The notes below the pieces were generated by a model. The model was not told the DNA's origin, did no database searches, and saw nothing but the letters and a program-made list of their open reading frames with translations. 64,000 bases of DNA from Eutypa lata (taxonomy: Eukaryota > Ascomycota > Sordariomycetes > Xylariales > Diatrypaceae): assembly GCA_022661535.1 (NCBI GenBank), contig JAKULF010000020.1, positions 372,001 to 436,000 on the forward strand, given 5' to 3'. Shown in pieces: positions 23,906 through 36,185 of the stretch; the stretch's first letter is position 1; each line of letters begins with the position of its first letter. The position numbers and the translations under genes are program-made.

Positions 23906-26319
23906 ATGATGGCCACAATTGCCCTCCCGAGACCAATCCCACCTCATCGATCTTCCTCGGGCATCGTTTCTCTTACCTCTCCAATATCTCTTGATACTAT
24001 CAATACACAACAGGTACCATGTGCCGTACCCATTCCCAACAAACACCTCCCAACGTGTCCGACAGGACCTGCTCGGGCCCAGGAGCCTAATACCCCCCCG
24101 ACATCTCCAGACAGTGAGGATGAATGCCGGTCACCGTCTTTGCTATATCCTCCCAGTAAATACACACGGCTCGAGTTAGGATCTCTTACCATTTTCAGCA
24201 TCGGTGCCCGGGATGTGGCTAAAGCGCTGGACTACATCTCGCGGGAGCCTCTCCCAGATCCCTCCCTGGTTTTCCCGTGGTTTCACGGCTTACACCCGAA
24301 CAATCACATTCAGCAGGCCTTTTTCATAGCGAGGAGGAAAGCCTTGCGGAAGACGCCGTCGTGCCTGCGAGGCGTCACGGTGGTCAAGGCGGATGGCAAT
24401 CTTGCCGTGTCCCGCCTGAAGGGGGCCATTGCCCCCGACGAATTCTTGCAAACCGACGCCGCGGACGGCCAGTTCATCGACATAGACCCGAGGGAGGGCT
24501 TCTCGGTACGAAATTTCCAGATCCAGGCGGCCAAGGCGGCCATGACGTCCGATATTATCGTCTACGGAGACGACGCCTCGCAGGTGCGGAAGCTGGGTTG
24601 GGAGATCGCGGCGGCCCAGGCGAAGCGGCGCGAGAAGCACGAGGCCCAGAACCACCCGATCCCCGAATACAATACCTTTATTTGTCTGAATTCGTTTAGG
24701 GAGTTTGAGGAGAGGCACGGCGACATCGTGGCCGTGGACTCGGAGGGCCACCTGACGGGCACCGTCGTGGACCTGTTCCACCAGGAGAGGGCCGAGATGT
24801 ACGCCATGTCGAAGGCGTCCGAGATCTCCCAGAACGTGTGGATGGGGCCGACGCCCGAGCCCGCCGGCGAGGAAGAGAAAGACTACGATGTTCTGATCGA
24901 GTGCAGCGACCTCAGCCGGCTGAGCCCATCCGCGCTGCAAGCGATTGCCGAGGGGCCCGACGATGAGGAGATCCAGAACCCGTACCTCGAGTTCCCGTCG
25001 TCGGGGAGCATCCTCCCGCCGACCTGGTCCCACGCCGAAGCAGACGGCATTCTCGAGACCTGCAAGTGGATATGGTATCTTTCCCACGGAACGCGGCCCC
25101 CGAAAACCGACATGGACGGGGATGAGGAGATGTCGGATATCCTGTCAGAGTCGGAGTCGGAGTCGGATCGGACGCCGCAGGAGGAGGAGGGGGAGTCCCC
25201 GCCGCGCCGACCGCGGAAGATCCTCATACACTGCGCGGACGGGTACACGGAGTCGACGATGCTCGGGATAGCGTATTTCAGCTACAGCACGGGGCGGGCG
25301 GTGCCGGAGGCGTGGCTGCACCTGCACACGACGATGAAGCGGAACTTCTTCGCGTACCCGACCGACGTGGCGCTGCTGACGTCGATCGCGGCGCGGCTGC
25401 TGCACGAGTCGCCGGCGTGCGCCGGCCGGAGCCTCTCGGAGATCACGGCCCTGGTCCGGGAGGAGCCGCGGTGGCTCGCGGGCCTGGACGGGTCCTTCCC
25501 CAGCCGCGTCCTCGACTACATGTACCTGGGCAACATCGGCCACGCCAACAACCCCGACCTGCTCCGCGCGCTCGGCATCCGCCAGATCCTCAGCGTCGGC
25601 GAGACCGCCATGTGGCGGGACGGCGAGCGCGAGGAGTGGGGCGACGAGAACGTCTACGTCGTCCAGGGCGTCCAGGATAATGGCATAGATCCGTTGACGG
25701 AGGAATTTCAGAACTGTTTAGATTTTATTGGTATGTTGTTGTTGTTGTTTTCTAGTTTATTTTTATTTTGTTTTTCTAACGAACCAACCAACCACCCCAC
25801 ACATATCCTGTTCTTTTTTTTGGTCTCTTCTCCTTTCACTCACCGTCCCTTGTGGGGACCTATATATATTTTTATGGATCTACGAAGTAAACTTCAACGG
25901 CTACTTATGTAACTAACTCCACTGCCGCCACCACAGAACGCGGACGTCGGAACGGCACGGCAACACTAGTCCACTGCAGGGTCGGGGTCTCGCGCAGCGC
26001 CACGATCTGCATCGCCGAGGTGATGCGGTCGCTGGGCTTGTCGCTGCCGCGGGCGTACTGCTTCGTCCGGGCGCGCCGGCTGAACGTCATCATCCAGCCC
26101 CACCTGCGGTTCATCTACGAGCTGCTCAAGTGGGAGGAGTCGCTGCAGAGGACCAACAACTACTACTCCTCCTCCACCAACAACAACAACAAACGCCGAG
26201 CTGAAAACGCCGGCGGTTTTGGCGGGTTTGGCGGCGGTGGTGGTGGTCTGCGCCGGGAGCTCGAATGGGGCGAGATTGCTAGGGAGATCGCTCTCATGAA
26301 TCGTCCCTATGCTAGATGA
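23906..26319 (+). CDS. PPS1: Dual-specificity protein phosphatase, PPS1 type
   Basis: Two exons, 23906-25730 and 25937-26319, with a 206-bp intron (donor GTATGT, acceptor CCACAG), giving 735 residues. Pps1 is a dual-specificity phosphatase linked to S-phase progression in yeast; a matching role here is inferred. The catalytic signature HCRVGVSRS, with Cys622 and its Arg, lies wholly in exon 2, so a single-exon reading would miss the active site. The preceding segment GVQDNGIDPLTEEFQNCLDFIE supplies the likely general-acid Asp. Upstream, FPWFHGLHPNNHIQQAFFIARR (about 126) and FICLNSFREFEERHGD are family-type blocks. A second, PTP-like HCADGYTES with Cys443 lacks the Arg of Cx5R and is probably a pseudo-active site. 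The tail has an Asn run and a Gly-rich stretch. Two adjacent ATGs (23906, 23909) could start translation. Confidence 0.9.
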
Positions 26320-28251
26320 TGATGATATAAGAGAGAGATATGACAAAAGTCGCCTAAGCTGGCAGATACACAGGCAGGTGAGTGGGTGGGTGTGAAAACA
26401 TCCAACCCACGAACCAACCTGTGGGACGAAATCCAGATTGGGATTTACTCACATATAATAACAGTCGACACCACAAAAAACACATTGGTACGACACAGCA
26501 AACGAGCTCCTATTTAAGGGATGGAGACCAGCATCAGATCAGATATGACGACGACGCTGCTGCCACCACCGCTTTATACCTCCTTACCACCGCAAATATT
26601 ACATTGCAATTCAACTACCTATCAACATTTAACAAGAACGGCGGCGGGAATTTCCCGTGCGAGGAATACAAACTTATCGTGTATTTTTCTAGTTTTTATT
26701 TTATTCTTATTGGGGGTTTTTGCTTCTTTCTCCCGCTCACCCGCTCATTTGGCGTTCTCGCTCACTAGTTCTTCTATTCAGCGTTTGAATTTTCTTGATT
26801 ATTATTATTATTGCTATTTATTATTATTTTCTGCATGGGACGAGAAGATGATCTTGTTGTTGCCCAGACGAACAAAAAAGAAAAAAACAAAGAGCCTTGG
26901 CGAAAATTTTTAAATTTTTTTTTTGGTTTGACGCACTATTTATTATTCATTTCTTGACGATGGCATGAACTTTTTCTTGGTTATTTTAGTTGAGGAGTTT
27001 TGATTCTATCATTCATATCCACTTACACCCATTCGTTCGGTTCGGGGCAGGAAATAGGGGGTTAGTTAGTTAGCACTTTTCGCTAAGCCCCCTTGCTGTA
27101 CTATCATCCTAATTTTTTTGGATGGGCGTCATTTGGTTACTTGCTGTTGTCGTTGTCGTTGCTGGGAGTACTACCTAGTGCTAGGAATTTGGAACCCTCA
27201 CCTTTATCGGATATCCTTTTGGTTTTTTATGGAATATGCACGCATTTACAAATTCAACTCCCCCCTCCCCTCCCTATCCATCGATATTCGGGAAAGGGGG
27301 GAGGGGAGGCAGGCAGGGCAGGGAAGGGAAGGAAAGGGGAACAAAGTCGCGGGTTCGCGCGCGGGAATACTTGCGGGATATCATTGTTTGGGTTATCTAT
27401 CATTGTAGGGAAGAGACATGGAAGGATCCTTGGGTCGGCGGAGTTGAGAAAAAATAACAACCTCTCGCTTTCTTTGTTTTGTCGTTTGGGAATGGGAGGG
27501 AAGCCTTCCTTCTGAAGCTAGCTATCCCGAGTACTTGGCTTATTATCATGAACGCCAAAAAGTCTATAGCAAGAGAATATGATATTGTACTGTTGTAGAC
27601 TGCATATATTTATTTCTAGGCATATTCATTAACTATATGTGCATGTTCGCTATGTTGTATATCTCTTACATGGATGAAAACTCATGGATCACGCAAGTCT
27701 ACAGTAGGTAAAGAAACTTGATGGTTGTTAGTCTTGGGAGTACTCGGAAGAGCGCGAGAACAGCCTATATATCATAAAAGAGCACATCAATCATATCAAA
27801 GTACACTCGAAAGAGGACGATAATTGACAACATGAAGACATCGTCAGCATGGCTTACAAGTGATTAACTCGCAATTAAATATTGATAAAACTGTCTGAGC
27901 TGAGTAACAAGCCAGGTAGAGAAGAAATAGGCGAGTAGCCTGCTCGATCCGTGAAACCAGAAGACGCCAAACGCTGATGCAAAATAATTCCCGAGAAGAA
28001 GAAAAACAGACAAGCAACAAACAAACAGAACCTGGTCACTCAGGGGTATGTATGGTCGCCAGAAGGTGACCAATGTAACTAGCCTCCGCACTTTCAAGGC
28101 CGTAAGCATTATAAACGCCATTCAAATGCCAAACATGACGGAGGATTGTCGGAATAGAAATAAAGAGACCCTGTCTTCTGCTTTCGGGACAACATCTCAT
28201 CTCAGCCCCTGGCATTTCTACTGCCAACTAACCACCGCTGTTCAAGTGCTA
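26320..28251. other. Convergent intergenic region PPS1 / ATG18
   Basis: About 1.9 kb between the 3' ends of two convergent genes. It is T-rich, with ATT-type repeats near 26795-26830 and a GGGA/GGCA purine tract at about 27295-27345. Open frames of 100-140 codons occur but are rich in Phe, Leu, Tyr and Ser from T-rich DNA and show no family motif, so no gene is called. Confidence 0.55.
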
Positions 28252-29927
28252 CTAAGGCTCGTAACTTGACGCGTCAAGTTTATCGTCGCTATCAAGGACC
28301 CTGTGAGATAATTAGTTAACCCATTCTCCATAGATCATCGCTGCTGAACCGGCAACTAAGGGAATCCAAGCGTACGTACGAGAACTGCTTCACGAGATAA
28401 CCTTCCCCGCCCTGTTCCATGTCGATATTAAAGACGTAGAACCCACCGTCGCTAGTGACGACCATGACCTGCGGACTGCTACTGCTCATAGCCACTACGC
28501 TGCGCAACTGGCCGGAACTAGCCGCCGGACGATGTGAAGAGGAGGTAACGGAGCTCTTCGGGATCTTGATGTAGGCGAAGTCGCGCAAGGGTTCCCACAT
28601 CTCCGTGACGGTCTGTGGGAGGTAGCTGCTGACGACGCCGGCAACGCTGCGACCCATAATCTGTGAAGACCGGCGAAACATGCTACTAAACGACCCGCTC
28701 TGCCTCCTATGCGTTGCTGGGCCACTGCTGCTTACCGACGCACCCGGGGACGTCGCTATCTCGGCCCCCTCGCTGTGCGGAGAGCCCTGCCCGCTGCCCG
28801 TAGAATCATTACCGCTATCGTAGCTGCGACCACGAGACCATCGATCGACGCGGGCCGTCTCGGAAGATGAGTTGTTATTATTTGTAGTAGCCGGTCCGGG
28901 CTGTTGCAAACGGAAGATGTGGACGGTATCGGTGGTGGACGAGACGCATAGGAGGGAACTCGCAACATTGAAAGACATACTGTATATGGTGCTCGGGTAG
29001 GTGCCTCTGCGGAACTGGAAGAGCTTCTGACCACGTGGGACTGAGAAGACCCTGATAATAGTACCTGTCTCGCTAGCCGTAGCTAGGAGAGTTCCTTCGT
29101 TGTTCAGCGCAATAAATGACAAGGGCGAGCGGTGCGCCTCGATGACATTAACGGCCTTCAGGGTGAGAGTATCGTATATAAGAACATCACCAGACGTAAC
29201 CGGCGCATAGAGCGAAGGCGGCGGCGCATGTGCTGGTCGTTTGTCCTGCGTATCCTCGCGCGGCTTAGGCAAGGGATAGGCAATATAGCAATTCTCGGAC
29301 GAGGGGGAGAGGGCGCATATAGCGGCAGGATTCGGGGAGGTTGCGATGTTGGTAAGGAGGGACATGTTGGAGATATCGTAGAGATAGATCTCATCCTCGA
29401 GAACGACGGCTAGGCGCTTGCGGTTCAGACGTACGGCCAAGATGGCGGAAGGGAACGTCAGTTCGCAAATGACGGAGGCTCGCTTTAGAGTCGCACATAA
29501 AGAGTTAGCTAGTTGCCTAGCCTAGGCGATGAAGATGGGACTTGAACTAGGACTAGAACTAGGTGGAGGTGGAGGTTTCCGTACCTTCGTGTTTTGTATT
29601 ATCAGATGCCGAGGCGAAAGGACGAGGGCTACCAAAGAAGTCGAGAAAAGCATCTCGATCTTTGCGATGTTGCCGTCATCGCTGCTGAATATTTTGGAGA
29701 AGGGGTCGGTATGGTATATACGGAATCCTTTCGAGGTACCTTGATAGGCTCCCAGTTAGCGGTAGATCAATCACAGGCAACAGGGACTGCTTGAACGGAG
29801 CTTGACTACTACGATGTACAAGTGTTGCATTTAAACAAAGAGAGAGAAAGATGGATAGAAACGTACCAACAGCTAAGCAGCTATGGTCCTGGTTAAAAGT
29901 TATAAAGTTAAGGGCTGCGTTCGACAT
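28252..29927 (-). CDS. ATG18: Autophagy-related protein 18 (PROPPIN, WIPI family)
   Basis: Four exons, 29927-29867, 29739-29585, 29482-28380 and 28300-28252, giving 455 residues. Introns are 127, 102 and 79 bp with donors GTACGT, GTACGG and GTACGT. Atg18 is a seven-bladed propeller that binds PI3P and PI(3,5)P2 and acts with Atg2 in phagophore expansion and in vacuole size control. Exon 1 encodes [21 protein letters not shown], exon 2 continues [17 protein letters not shown], and exon 3 joins as [19 protein letters not shown]. The phosphoinositide-binding motif is intact as [14 protein letters not shown] (FRRG at 229-232). A Ser-rich loop near residues 275-345 corresponds to the membrane-inserting loop of blade 6. 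The last exon supplies the ending [14 protein letters not shown]; without that small intron the protein would end in unrelated residues. Identification is secure. Confidence 0.94.
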
Positions 29928-30947
29928 GATGATGGTGGTATGGCGACAGTGATAGTGATGGTGATGGTGATAGTGATGATTGTGACGTTCTATCTCTCAT
30001 AAGACGGTTGGATCGGATCGGAGTGGTTAATTGTCGTCGCCGTCGCGGCCTCACCGCCTCGATAGGCAGTACTAGTCACTTGGGCATAAAGAGAATATGT
30101 AATGGCGCTATTTGTAGTTGGCTGAAGTTTACGAGGTAGTGTAAAGTAAAGCTATGATACATGTAGTCGAGATGCAAGTGATATGCTTACCAGGTAGGTA
30201 GGTAGGTAGTTAACTGGGGACGAAATGCGAGGGGTTGGAATAATAGGGTAGTTATGGCTAATGGTGGGGGGAGTTGGAGTTCACCTACAGGCCTAGAGCT
30301 ACGAAGTAGAGCTAGCAATTAACTAAAAGCCGCGGTACAGTACAGTACAATACACCATCTAAGAACGTACAGTAGAGGTAGGTATATCGCTGTTTTCGTC
30401 AAAGCTAGGCAGGTAGTTTGTTCATTTCTACCTACCTATCACTATATATAACCATATATCAAACTACCTGATATAATAATTCATGACTGTCGTTGACATA
30501 TGTGTGTCATTCTTCTCTAATATGTATATACAGTAGGTAACGTTAGGCCTCGAAATGCAGCTCAATATCTGCATGCTATGTAGTTAGGTGGTAGCTGTTA
30601 GTAGGATTATTTCGTCATAATACCTGAATAAGTACGTAGCTTTTCTCACTCTTTGCTTAATGTTGCATACCTAGGTATGCATAGGAGGTGATGCAACAAA
30701 ACCAAAACGAGCCATCATGTGCACGTATCATGAGCGTCTAACCAAAGCCCACAAAAAATCTATATCCACGATAGGCCGTATAATTGTACGGAACTTATAA
30801 GTCCCCTAGAAGTCTAGATGGTTGATTAAGATACGAAGGATTTGGGAGAAGTATATGTCTTCCCATCAGGGAGATACTATCTAACTTGCTCTCCTATGCC
30901 TAATCTGCGGAGCACACAGATATCTTTTGAACTCAACCACCCTCATA
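29928..30947. other. Divergent promoter region ATG18 / PPM2
   Basis: About 1 kb shared by two divergent genes. It contains TGATGG-type repeats near 29935-29985, a TAGG tetranucleotide run at about 30194-30210, and a perfect 18-bp palindrome at 30664-30681. No gene seen. Confidence 0.55.
30664..30681. repeat. Perfect 18-bp palindrome TGCATACCTAGGTATGCA
   Basis: Exactly self-complementary over 18 bp, built around the TACCTAGGTA core seen elsewhere in the window. It lies about 270 bp upstream of the PPM2 start and 740 bp upstream of ATG18. It could be a dimeric factor site or a member of a dispersed repeat. Confidence 0.85.
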
Positions 30948-33900
30948 ATGGCGGCAACATCTCAGTTAAACAAACCAAATGGTTCTAGACGCTCTACCAA
31001 GCAACAAGCACAAGATGACTCGGTGATGGCTGTAAGTCTCACCTCATTCAGACTAAAACAATGGCCTTTTCTTCTAATTCATCTTTCTATATAAAAAGAC
31101 TAATAGCAGTAGCATCGTTTCCAAAAGGAGTGTAGAACGTATATACTATCCTAACGAGCCTCACTTCTTCCGCTTCTTTGTTAAGAAGTTTCAGCGCCGG
31201 GCTCCACTCATCAATCGAGGCTATCACTTGCGGATGCACATCATTGATGTGGCCGCCCGTCGGTTCCTTGAGCGTCCGTCTTCTAAGAAGAAAGTCGTCG
31301 TGAATCTTGGGTGTGGAAGCGATGTACTCCCTTGGCAGTGCTTGACCAGATACCCAGATCACTGTCATGGAGTTAAGTTTGTCGATATTGATTTCCCCGA
31401 CTTGATGAGGAAAAAATGCAAGATTGTCCAGGAGACCCCTGAACTGAACTCCCCCCTTCCGGGGATCAAGTCTACTACGGAGGGACACTTGATGTTCCAG
31501 AGCGATCAGTATGCTCAGGTCGGTTGCGATCTTCGTGACCTCTCCAATATAGAGCAATCTCTCTCAACTCTAGTTAGCTTGCCTGACTCGGAATTCTTAT
31601 TCGTAGCTGAGGTTTCCATCACATACATGGAAACCGAAGCTGCAGATTCCGTTATCAGATGGGCAAGTAGTCTCGGTCAAGGTACGTTATTGTATAACCA
31701 TACCGAAAGCCCCTTGCTAACCAACCTGAAGCCGAGTTCTGTTTGCTGGAGCAAATTCTTCCCGATGGACCAGATCACCCTTTTGCAAAGACAATGCTAC
31801 GCCATTTTGAAAAACTGAAGACTCCTCTAAAGTCAGTTTTCACATACCCGAGCTTAGAAACGCAACGTCGCCGGTTCTCTAGCCTAGGATGGGGCTATAC
31901 CGATGTAGTGAGTTTATGGCAAATATGGTCTGATAATCAGTGGATTCCACCAGAGGAGAGGAGAGTGCTGGACCGAATTGAACCTTTTGACGAATGGGAA
32001 GAATTTGCCTTGTTTGCGAGTCATTACTGTGTGGTTACTGCAAAGACTCATACGAATGACACTGGCTCTATAGGTTCTGACGGGGTAACTTCCCTAGACC
32101 CTATAGTATCAGTAATAGCTACCCCTACACGTTTCGATGAATACGAAAGAAGCCGTGGTCAGAGAAGATTCGGAGCAGCCATGACCTTCAGGGACGATTT
32201 AGGGCAGAAGATTCTAGCCAATACTTTCGGTCTCGGCACGAATAGTAGGTCAAGGTCTTATGACCTCTATAGCCAAAGGGTGCCTCTTCAAAATATCGAG
32301 GGATATCACCCAGGCCCTCCAGGTCGTATGTGTCATACTATCACAGATCTAGGCAGCCATGGGACCCTGCTTTCAGGTGGGAGAGCTTCGCCAGCGAGCG
32401 CCTTCCAGGACTGCTGGCTTTTCAACAAGGGGACACGTTCTTGGACCAAATTTGGCGACTTGCCTGTCCCACTATACCGGCATGCCGTAACCAGGCTTGG
32501 CCATTCGAATATGGCACTCCTAATTGGAGGCAAGACGGGGTCATCTTCCATATTTGGTGGTTGTCTTCTGTTTTGCCCGGGCTCTGGCTGGGTTGAATGC
32601 CAGATATTAGGCTCAGATTATCGACCGGTATTTGGTGCGTCAGCCGTCGGTTTCAGCGAGGTCTACCTAGAATCTACCGATGGATCTCAGAAGGCAAATG
32701 CTCGATTTCGGGGTATACTGGCAGGTGGCCTACTTGATGATGGTATCGTCTCAAAGCAACTTCTTCATTGGGAACTACTTCTTCCAGCAAACGATGGCCT
32801 TCCTATCATTACGTTCAAGCGCCTTCGGTGTCAAGAGACGAATTGTCCCCGTGTGGGTGCATCTAAAGCGACCGATGCAGATCTTCTTGTGAACCGTTTC
32901 GGATCATCTACCTTTTTGTATGGAGACAACCGTATCGTTATAATTGGGGGTGTTATCTATGGTGGCATCCTCTCCAAAGAATGCGAAATCTTGGTCATAG
33001 AGGCCTCTGAGTTTGAGTTTAAAATCCTGGCCACACACTGTCCGGCCATCCCATCAGAATCGCCAACCATCCAGCGCCCTCTCTTAATTGGAGCGTCCAT
33101 TTCCTTGGCTAAGGACGGATCGCTAGTCATTATGGGTGGCGGTGCTACATGCTTTTCTATGGGAACTTGCTGGAATAATGGTTGCTATTCAATGTCCTTA
33201 GCAGACCTCGACAAAGACGACGCGCCCCCCTATATACCAAGTGGTCAATGGAAGTTCGTTCAGCTTCTTGAAGTCACCGAATCTCCACCATCAATACTCT
33301 CCTCGGGCATACAAAGTAACAATAAGCCTATAACTAAAGTAGACATACCCAGGGTTCATGTCGATTCCAAATCTACGTTTCTGGAGGTGATGAAGCGTGG
33401 CAAGCCCGTCATTATAGAAGGAAAGGGCCCAGGAACTTGTATTCAAACTTGGACAGCGGAATATTTTGCTCACAAGATTGGACATGAGCGTAAGGTAAGT
33501 AACAGTCCACTTTCGTGTCAGTCTCTATGAGTGAACTTGGCTTAACTACCCGAATAGGTGACGGTTCACAAAGCTACGCGCAGCGAGATGGACTTCAACG
33601 CCAAGAACTTCGCCTATGTGACGATGCTATTTGGCGACTTTATGCAGGGTGTCTCCGAAGGCGGCAAGATGTATTTGCGAGCACTCTCGGAAGATCAGCC
33701 AGCAGACCAACCAGCCATCCTTGGATCGGATTTCCCCCGGTTAGCAGACGACTTCCAGTTACCGGAAGAGCTGTCATTTGTATCGGAGAATATATTCAGT
33801 TCCGTCTTGCGCATTTCCGGACCCGTGAATATGTGGCTGCATTACGATGTGAGAAGAAATATCATTGATAAAATTATTCTGCGGCGTAAGTGCTAACTCA

Positions 33901-34363
33901 GTTCAAGGTCATGGCCAATGTATATTGCCAAATCACAGGCTCAAAGCGACTCATTCTCTTTCCACCGTCCGATGTCGCCCATCTGTCTTTCGCACCCGGC
34001 GCCTCGAGCTCAAGCATCGACGTGTTTTCAGCACTGGAGTCACCATCCATAGCATTGGCACAGACCCACCCCCACGAGGCTGTCCTGAACCCGGGAGACA
34101 TCCTATTCCTGCCTCCTCTGTGGCTACACACTGCAGCACCTTTGACCAACCTAGGTGTGGCGGTCAACGTCTTCTTCCGCAATCTCGAGAGTGGCTATTC
34201 ATCTGGAAGGGACGTCTATGGGAACCGTGACCTCGCAGCATACGAAAAGGGGCGGCAAGATGTCACGCGTATCGCCAATGCGTTCAGCAAGGTGCCGTCT
34301 GATATGCGGGGGTTCTATATCACGCGGTTAGCTGATGAGCTCAGACAGAAACGCATTGATTAA
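30948..34363 (+). CDS. PPM2: tRNA wybutosine-synthesizing protein 4 (methyltransferase, Kelch, JmjC)
   Basis: Five exons, 30948-31031, 31099-31681, 31732-33494, 33558-33848 and 33908-34363, giving 1058 residues. Introns are 67, 50, 63 and 59 bp with GTAAGT, GTACGT, GTAAGT and GTGAGA donors. Ppm2/TYW4 methylates and methoxycarbonylates the wybutosine precursor at position 37 of tRNA-Phe. The leucine-carboxyl-methyltransferase-like domain starts TNSSSIVSKRSVERIYYPNE and has the SAM-binding VVNLGCGSD (about residue 94). Kelch-like repeats with SGGRA and IGGKTG motifs occupy about 470-730. The C-terminal JmjC-type cupin begins near PVIIEGKGPGTC and keeps HYD (905-907) and His981 in LWLHTAAP as probable metal ligands. 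The 50-bp intron at 31682 shifts frame, so a naive reading splits the methyltransferase. Start chosen as the ATG opening a 28-codon first exon. Confidence 0.93.
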
Positions 34364-34814
34364 TAAAGTACAAGAAATTGCTCGCGAATCCCCCAGTGTT
34401 CTCTTCAGCTTCCTGCCGGTAAGATTTTGGGTATGGTCTTTGCCGTTGATAATATACCTAAAACGCAGGGTGCCATGGTAGAAGCTCGCCTGTTTGTTCT
34501 ACCAATGAATGTATCCCCTGAAGAAATGATGTCCTGGCTCGTCTAGGCCTCCTCTTGGAAGGGATGTAAGCGATATCTGCCATTCAAGTATAAAAGCTAT
34601 AGTTACAGGCTCCGGGACTTCGAGATGTATGGTCAAAGGGGCTGTTTCATACTAAATGCACGTCCTTGTTGACACCTACCTGAAATGTCTATACCTCGAA
34701 CACATACATGCGTGTTCAGCTTAGCGACGTGTAAAATGTAAAAGCCTCATAAACATATATACTTAGTGTTCGTTTTAATTATAGCCTAAAGAGTTCGACC
34801 ATCCTATCTAATTC
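34364..34814. other. Intergenic region between PPM2 and the dioxygenase pseudogene
   Basis: About 450 bp. It should include the PPM2 3' UTR. No gene or repeat recognised. Confidence 0.5.
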
Positions 34815-35217
34815 GTGTGGTTCATTCTAGCCCTTCTCCACGTAGATCTCGCTGAAAAGACTTCCCCAACCGCATTGACGAGATCACGACCCAGCTCTGC
34901 GACGCAAGCAGAGCACGTAGGTTTCTTCGGGCTCTCAGACCACGGCATTTCGCGGGCAGAAGTCGACGACATATTCGCGCCCTCCGAAGCCTTCTTCCGG
35001 CTCCCCACCGCAACCAAGACCACGGTCCCGTAGAGCCCCCCGTAACGTAGGCTAGGAGGATCGGTCGCAAGCACGGCCGTCGAACCTGGGCAGCACCGTC
35101 GCCAACAACAAGGAGTTGAACCAGGTGCAGTTCAGCGAGGACAGCATATAGCAGCATGGCGGTGATGGCGGCAACCTATGGCTATCCGACGACCACCTCC
35201 CCGGGTTCCGCAGCTGC

Positions 35218-35254
<37 letters not shown>

Positions 35255-36185
35255 GAAGTTCATGCAACCCCCTCCAGGTCATCTCCGATATTCCCATGGT
35301 TTTGCTTCGCGCGCAGTCTCGGCCTTCGATGACGATGATGACGAGTATTTCGTGCGGTTTCACAATGCAGCGCGCTCCGATAGCCGCCAGAGCGTCTTAC
35401 GCCTGCTGGATTACTACGAGACGCCGCGGGCCGGAGATGGTGATGTTGCTGCTGACGGGAAGGTCTACTACCTGGCGGGCGCGCTCACCGACTAGGGGTT
35501 TTTCGTACGCGATTTCTCTCTTCTAGAGTTATTCGTGTCTCTTATGTATACCCGTCTACCCCTATCTTCAGTGGGTCTGAGCACCCCTTTCCCGCCCCCT
35601 TTTTTTCTTTTTCTTTACCCCGAGAAAACGGCTTATCATATGTTAAAACTTGATTTGGCTCCTCTGAATAGGTCCCTACGATATCTATCCCTATAGAAAT
35701 GAAAAGAGTGAATACATACTATTGTACTAGGCAGCTAACTCTAGACGCTATTATCACCTCCTTCTCACCCTCCCACCCAGTGACGCCCCTATTCCAACGC
35801 CCTTTGGCCTAAAGACATGCCCAGGGCTCGAAAGCGCGACGGGATTCGGGGCGGATGCCGCCAGGACGCGGGTGAGGTTCGCCTAGCCGGGCTCCATTAT
35901 CTACAATCTACATCATCGGCAACCTGTTGATGTCGTGGTCGGATGACCGGTCCCGGTCGACGCTGCACCGCGTCAAGGCGCCCGAGCCCAAGTCCAGCGG
36001 CGGCAGCGATGTTCCTGACGAAGATGACTACTAACTACGGCGAGCGATTCCCCGTCGCCTTCTTCAATCAGTCGTGTTGGAGCGCCGTGATGCAGGGCCC
36101 GAAGAAGTACCTGCCTATGACTGGTGAGCTGTTTATTGCCAATGCTATGGATACTTACGCATTTTTCTGTGCTGAAGAGGGCTAG
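34815..36185 (+). pseudogene. Decayed 2-oxoglutarate/Fe(II)-dependent oxygenase (isopenicillin N synthase-like)
   Basis: Fragments of one dioxygenase lie in order but in different frames. The N-terminal part reads GFFGLSDHGISRAEVDD and EAFFRLPTATKTTV (34900-35030), with a frameshift just before it near 34910. It continues RNVG, then a TAG (35053-35055), then NNKELNQVQFSEDSI, another TAG (35149-35151), then GNLWLSDDHLPGFRS. A CTGT microsatellite interrupts the frame (35217-35255). Next come YFVRFHNAARSDSRQSVLRLLDYYETP and AGALTD followed by TAG (35493-35495). Members normally carry AGxHTDYG here, so the iron-binding His is replaced by Leu (CTC at 35484-35486). Farther on are IIGNLLMSWSDDR...TLHRVKAP with the distal His, a frameshift, and NYGERFPVAFFNQSCWSAVMQGP to the end. 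At least three stops plus frameshifts make it non-functional. The superfamily is clear from the motifs; the substrate is unknown. Confidence 0.82.
35217..35255. repeat. CTGT tetranucleotide microsatellite inside the pseudogene
   Basis: Nearly ten CTGT units (39 bp) in place of the central coding part of the dioxygenase pseudogene. Confidence 0.92.

Noticed and set aside
24290..25087. 265-codon frame antisense to PPS1
   Set aside because: Shadow of the GC-rich PPS1 coding sequence; the sense frame carries the conserved family blocks.
26382..26913. Overlapping 128- and 130-codon frames after PPS1
   Set aside because: T-rich 3' flanking DNA gives Phe/Leu/Tyr/Ser-rich translations; no motif and no splice logic.
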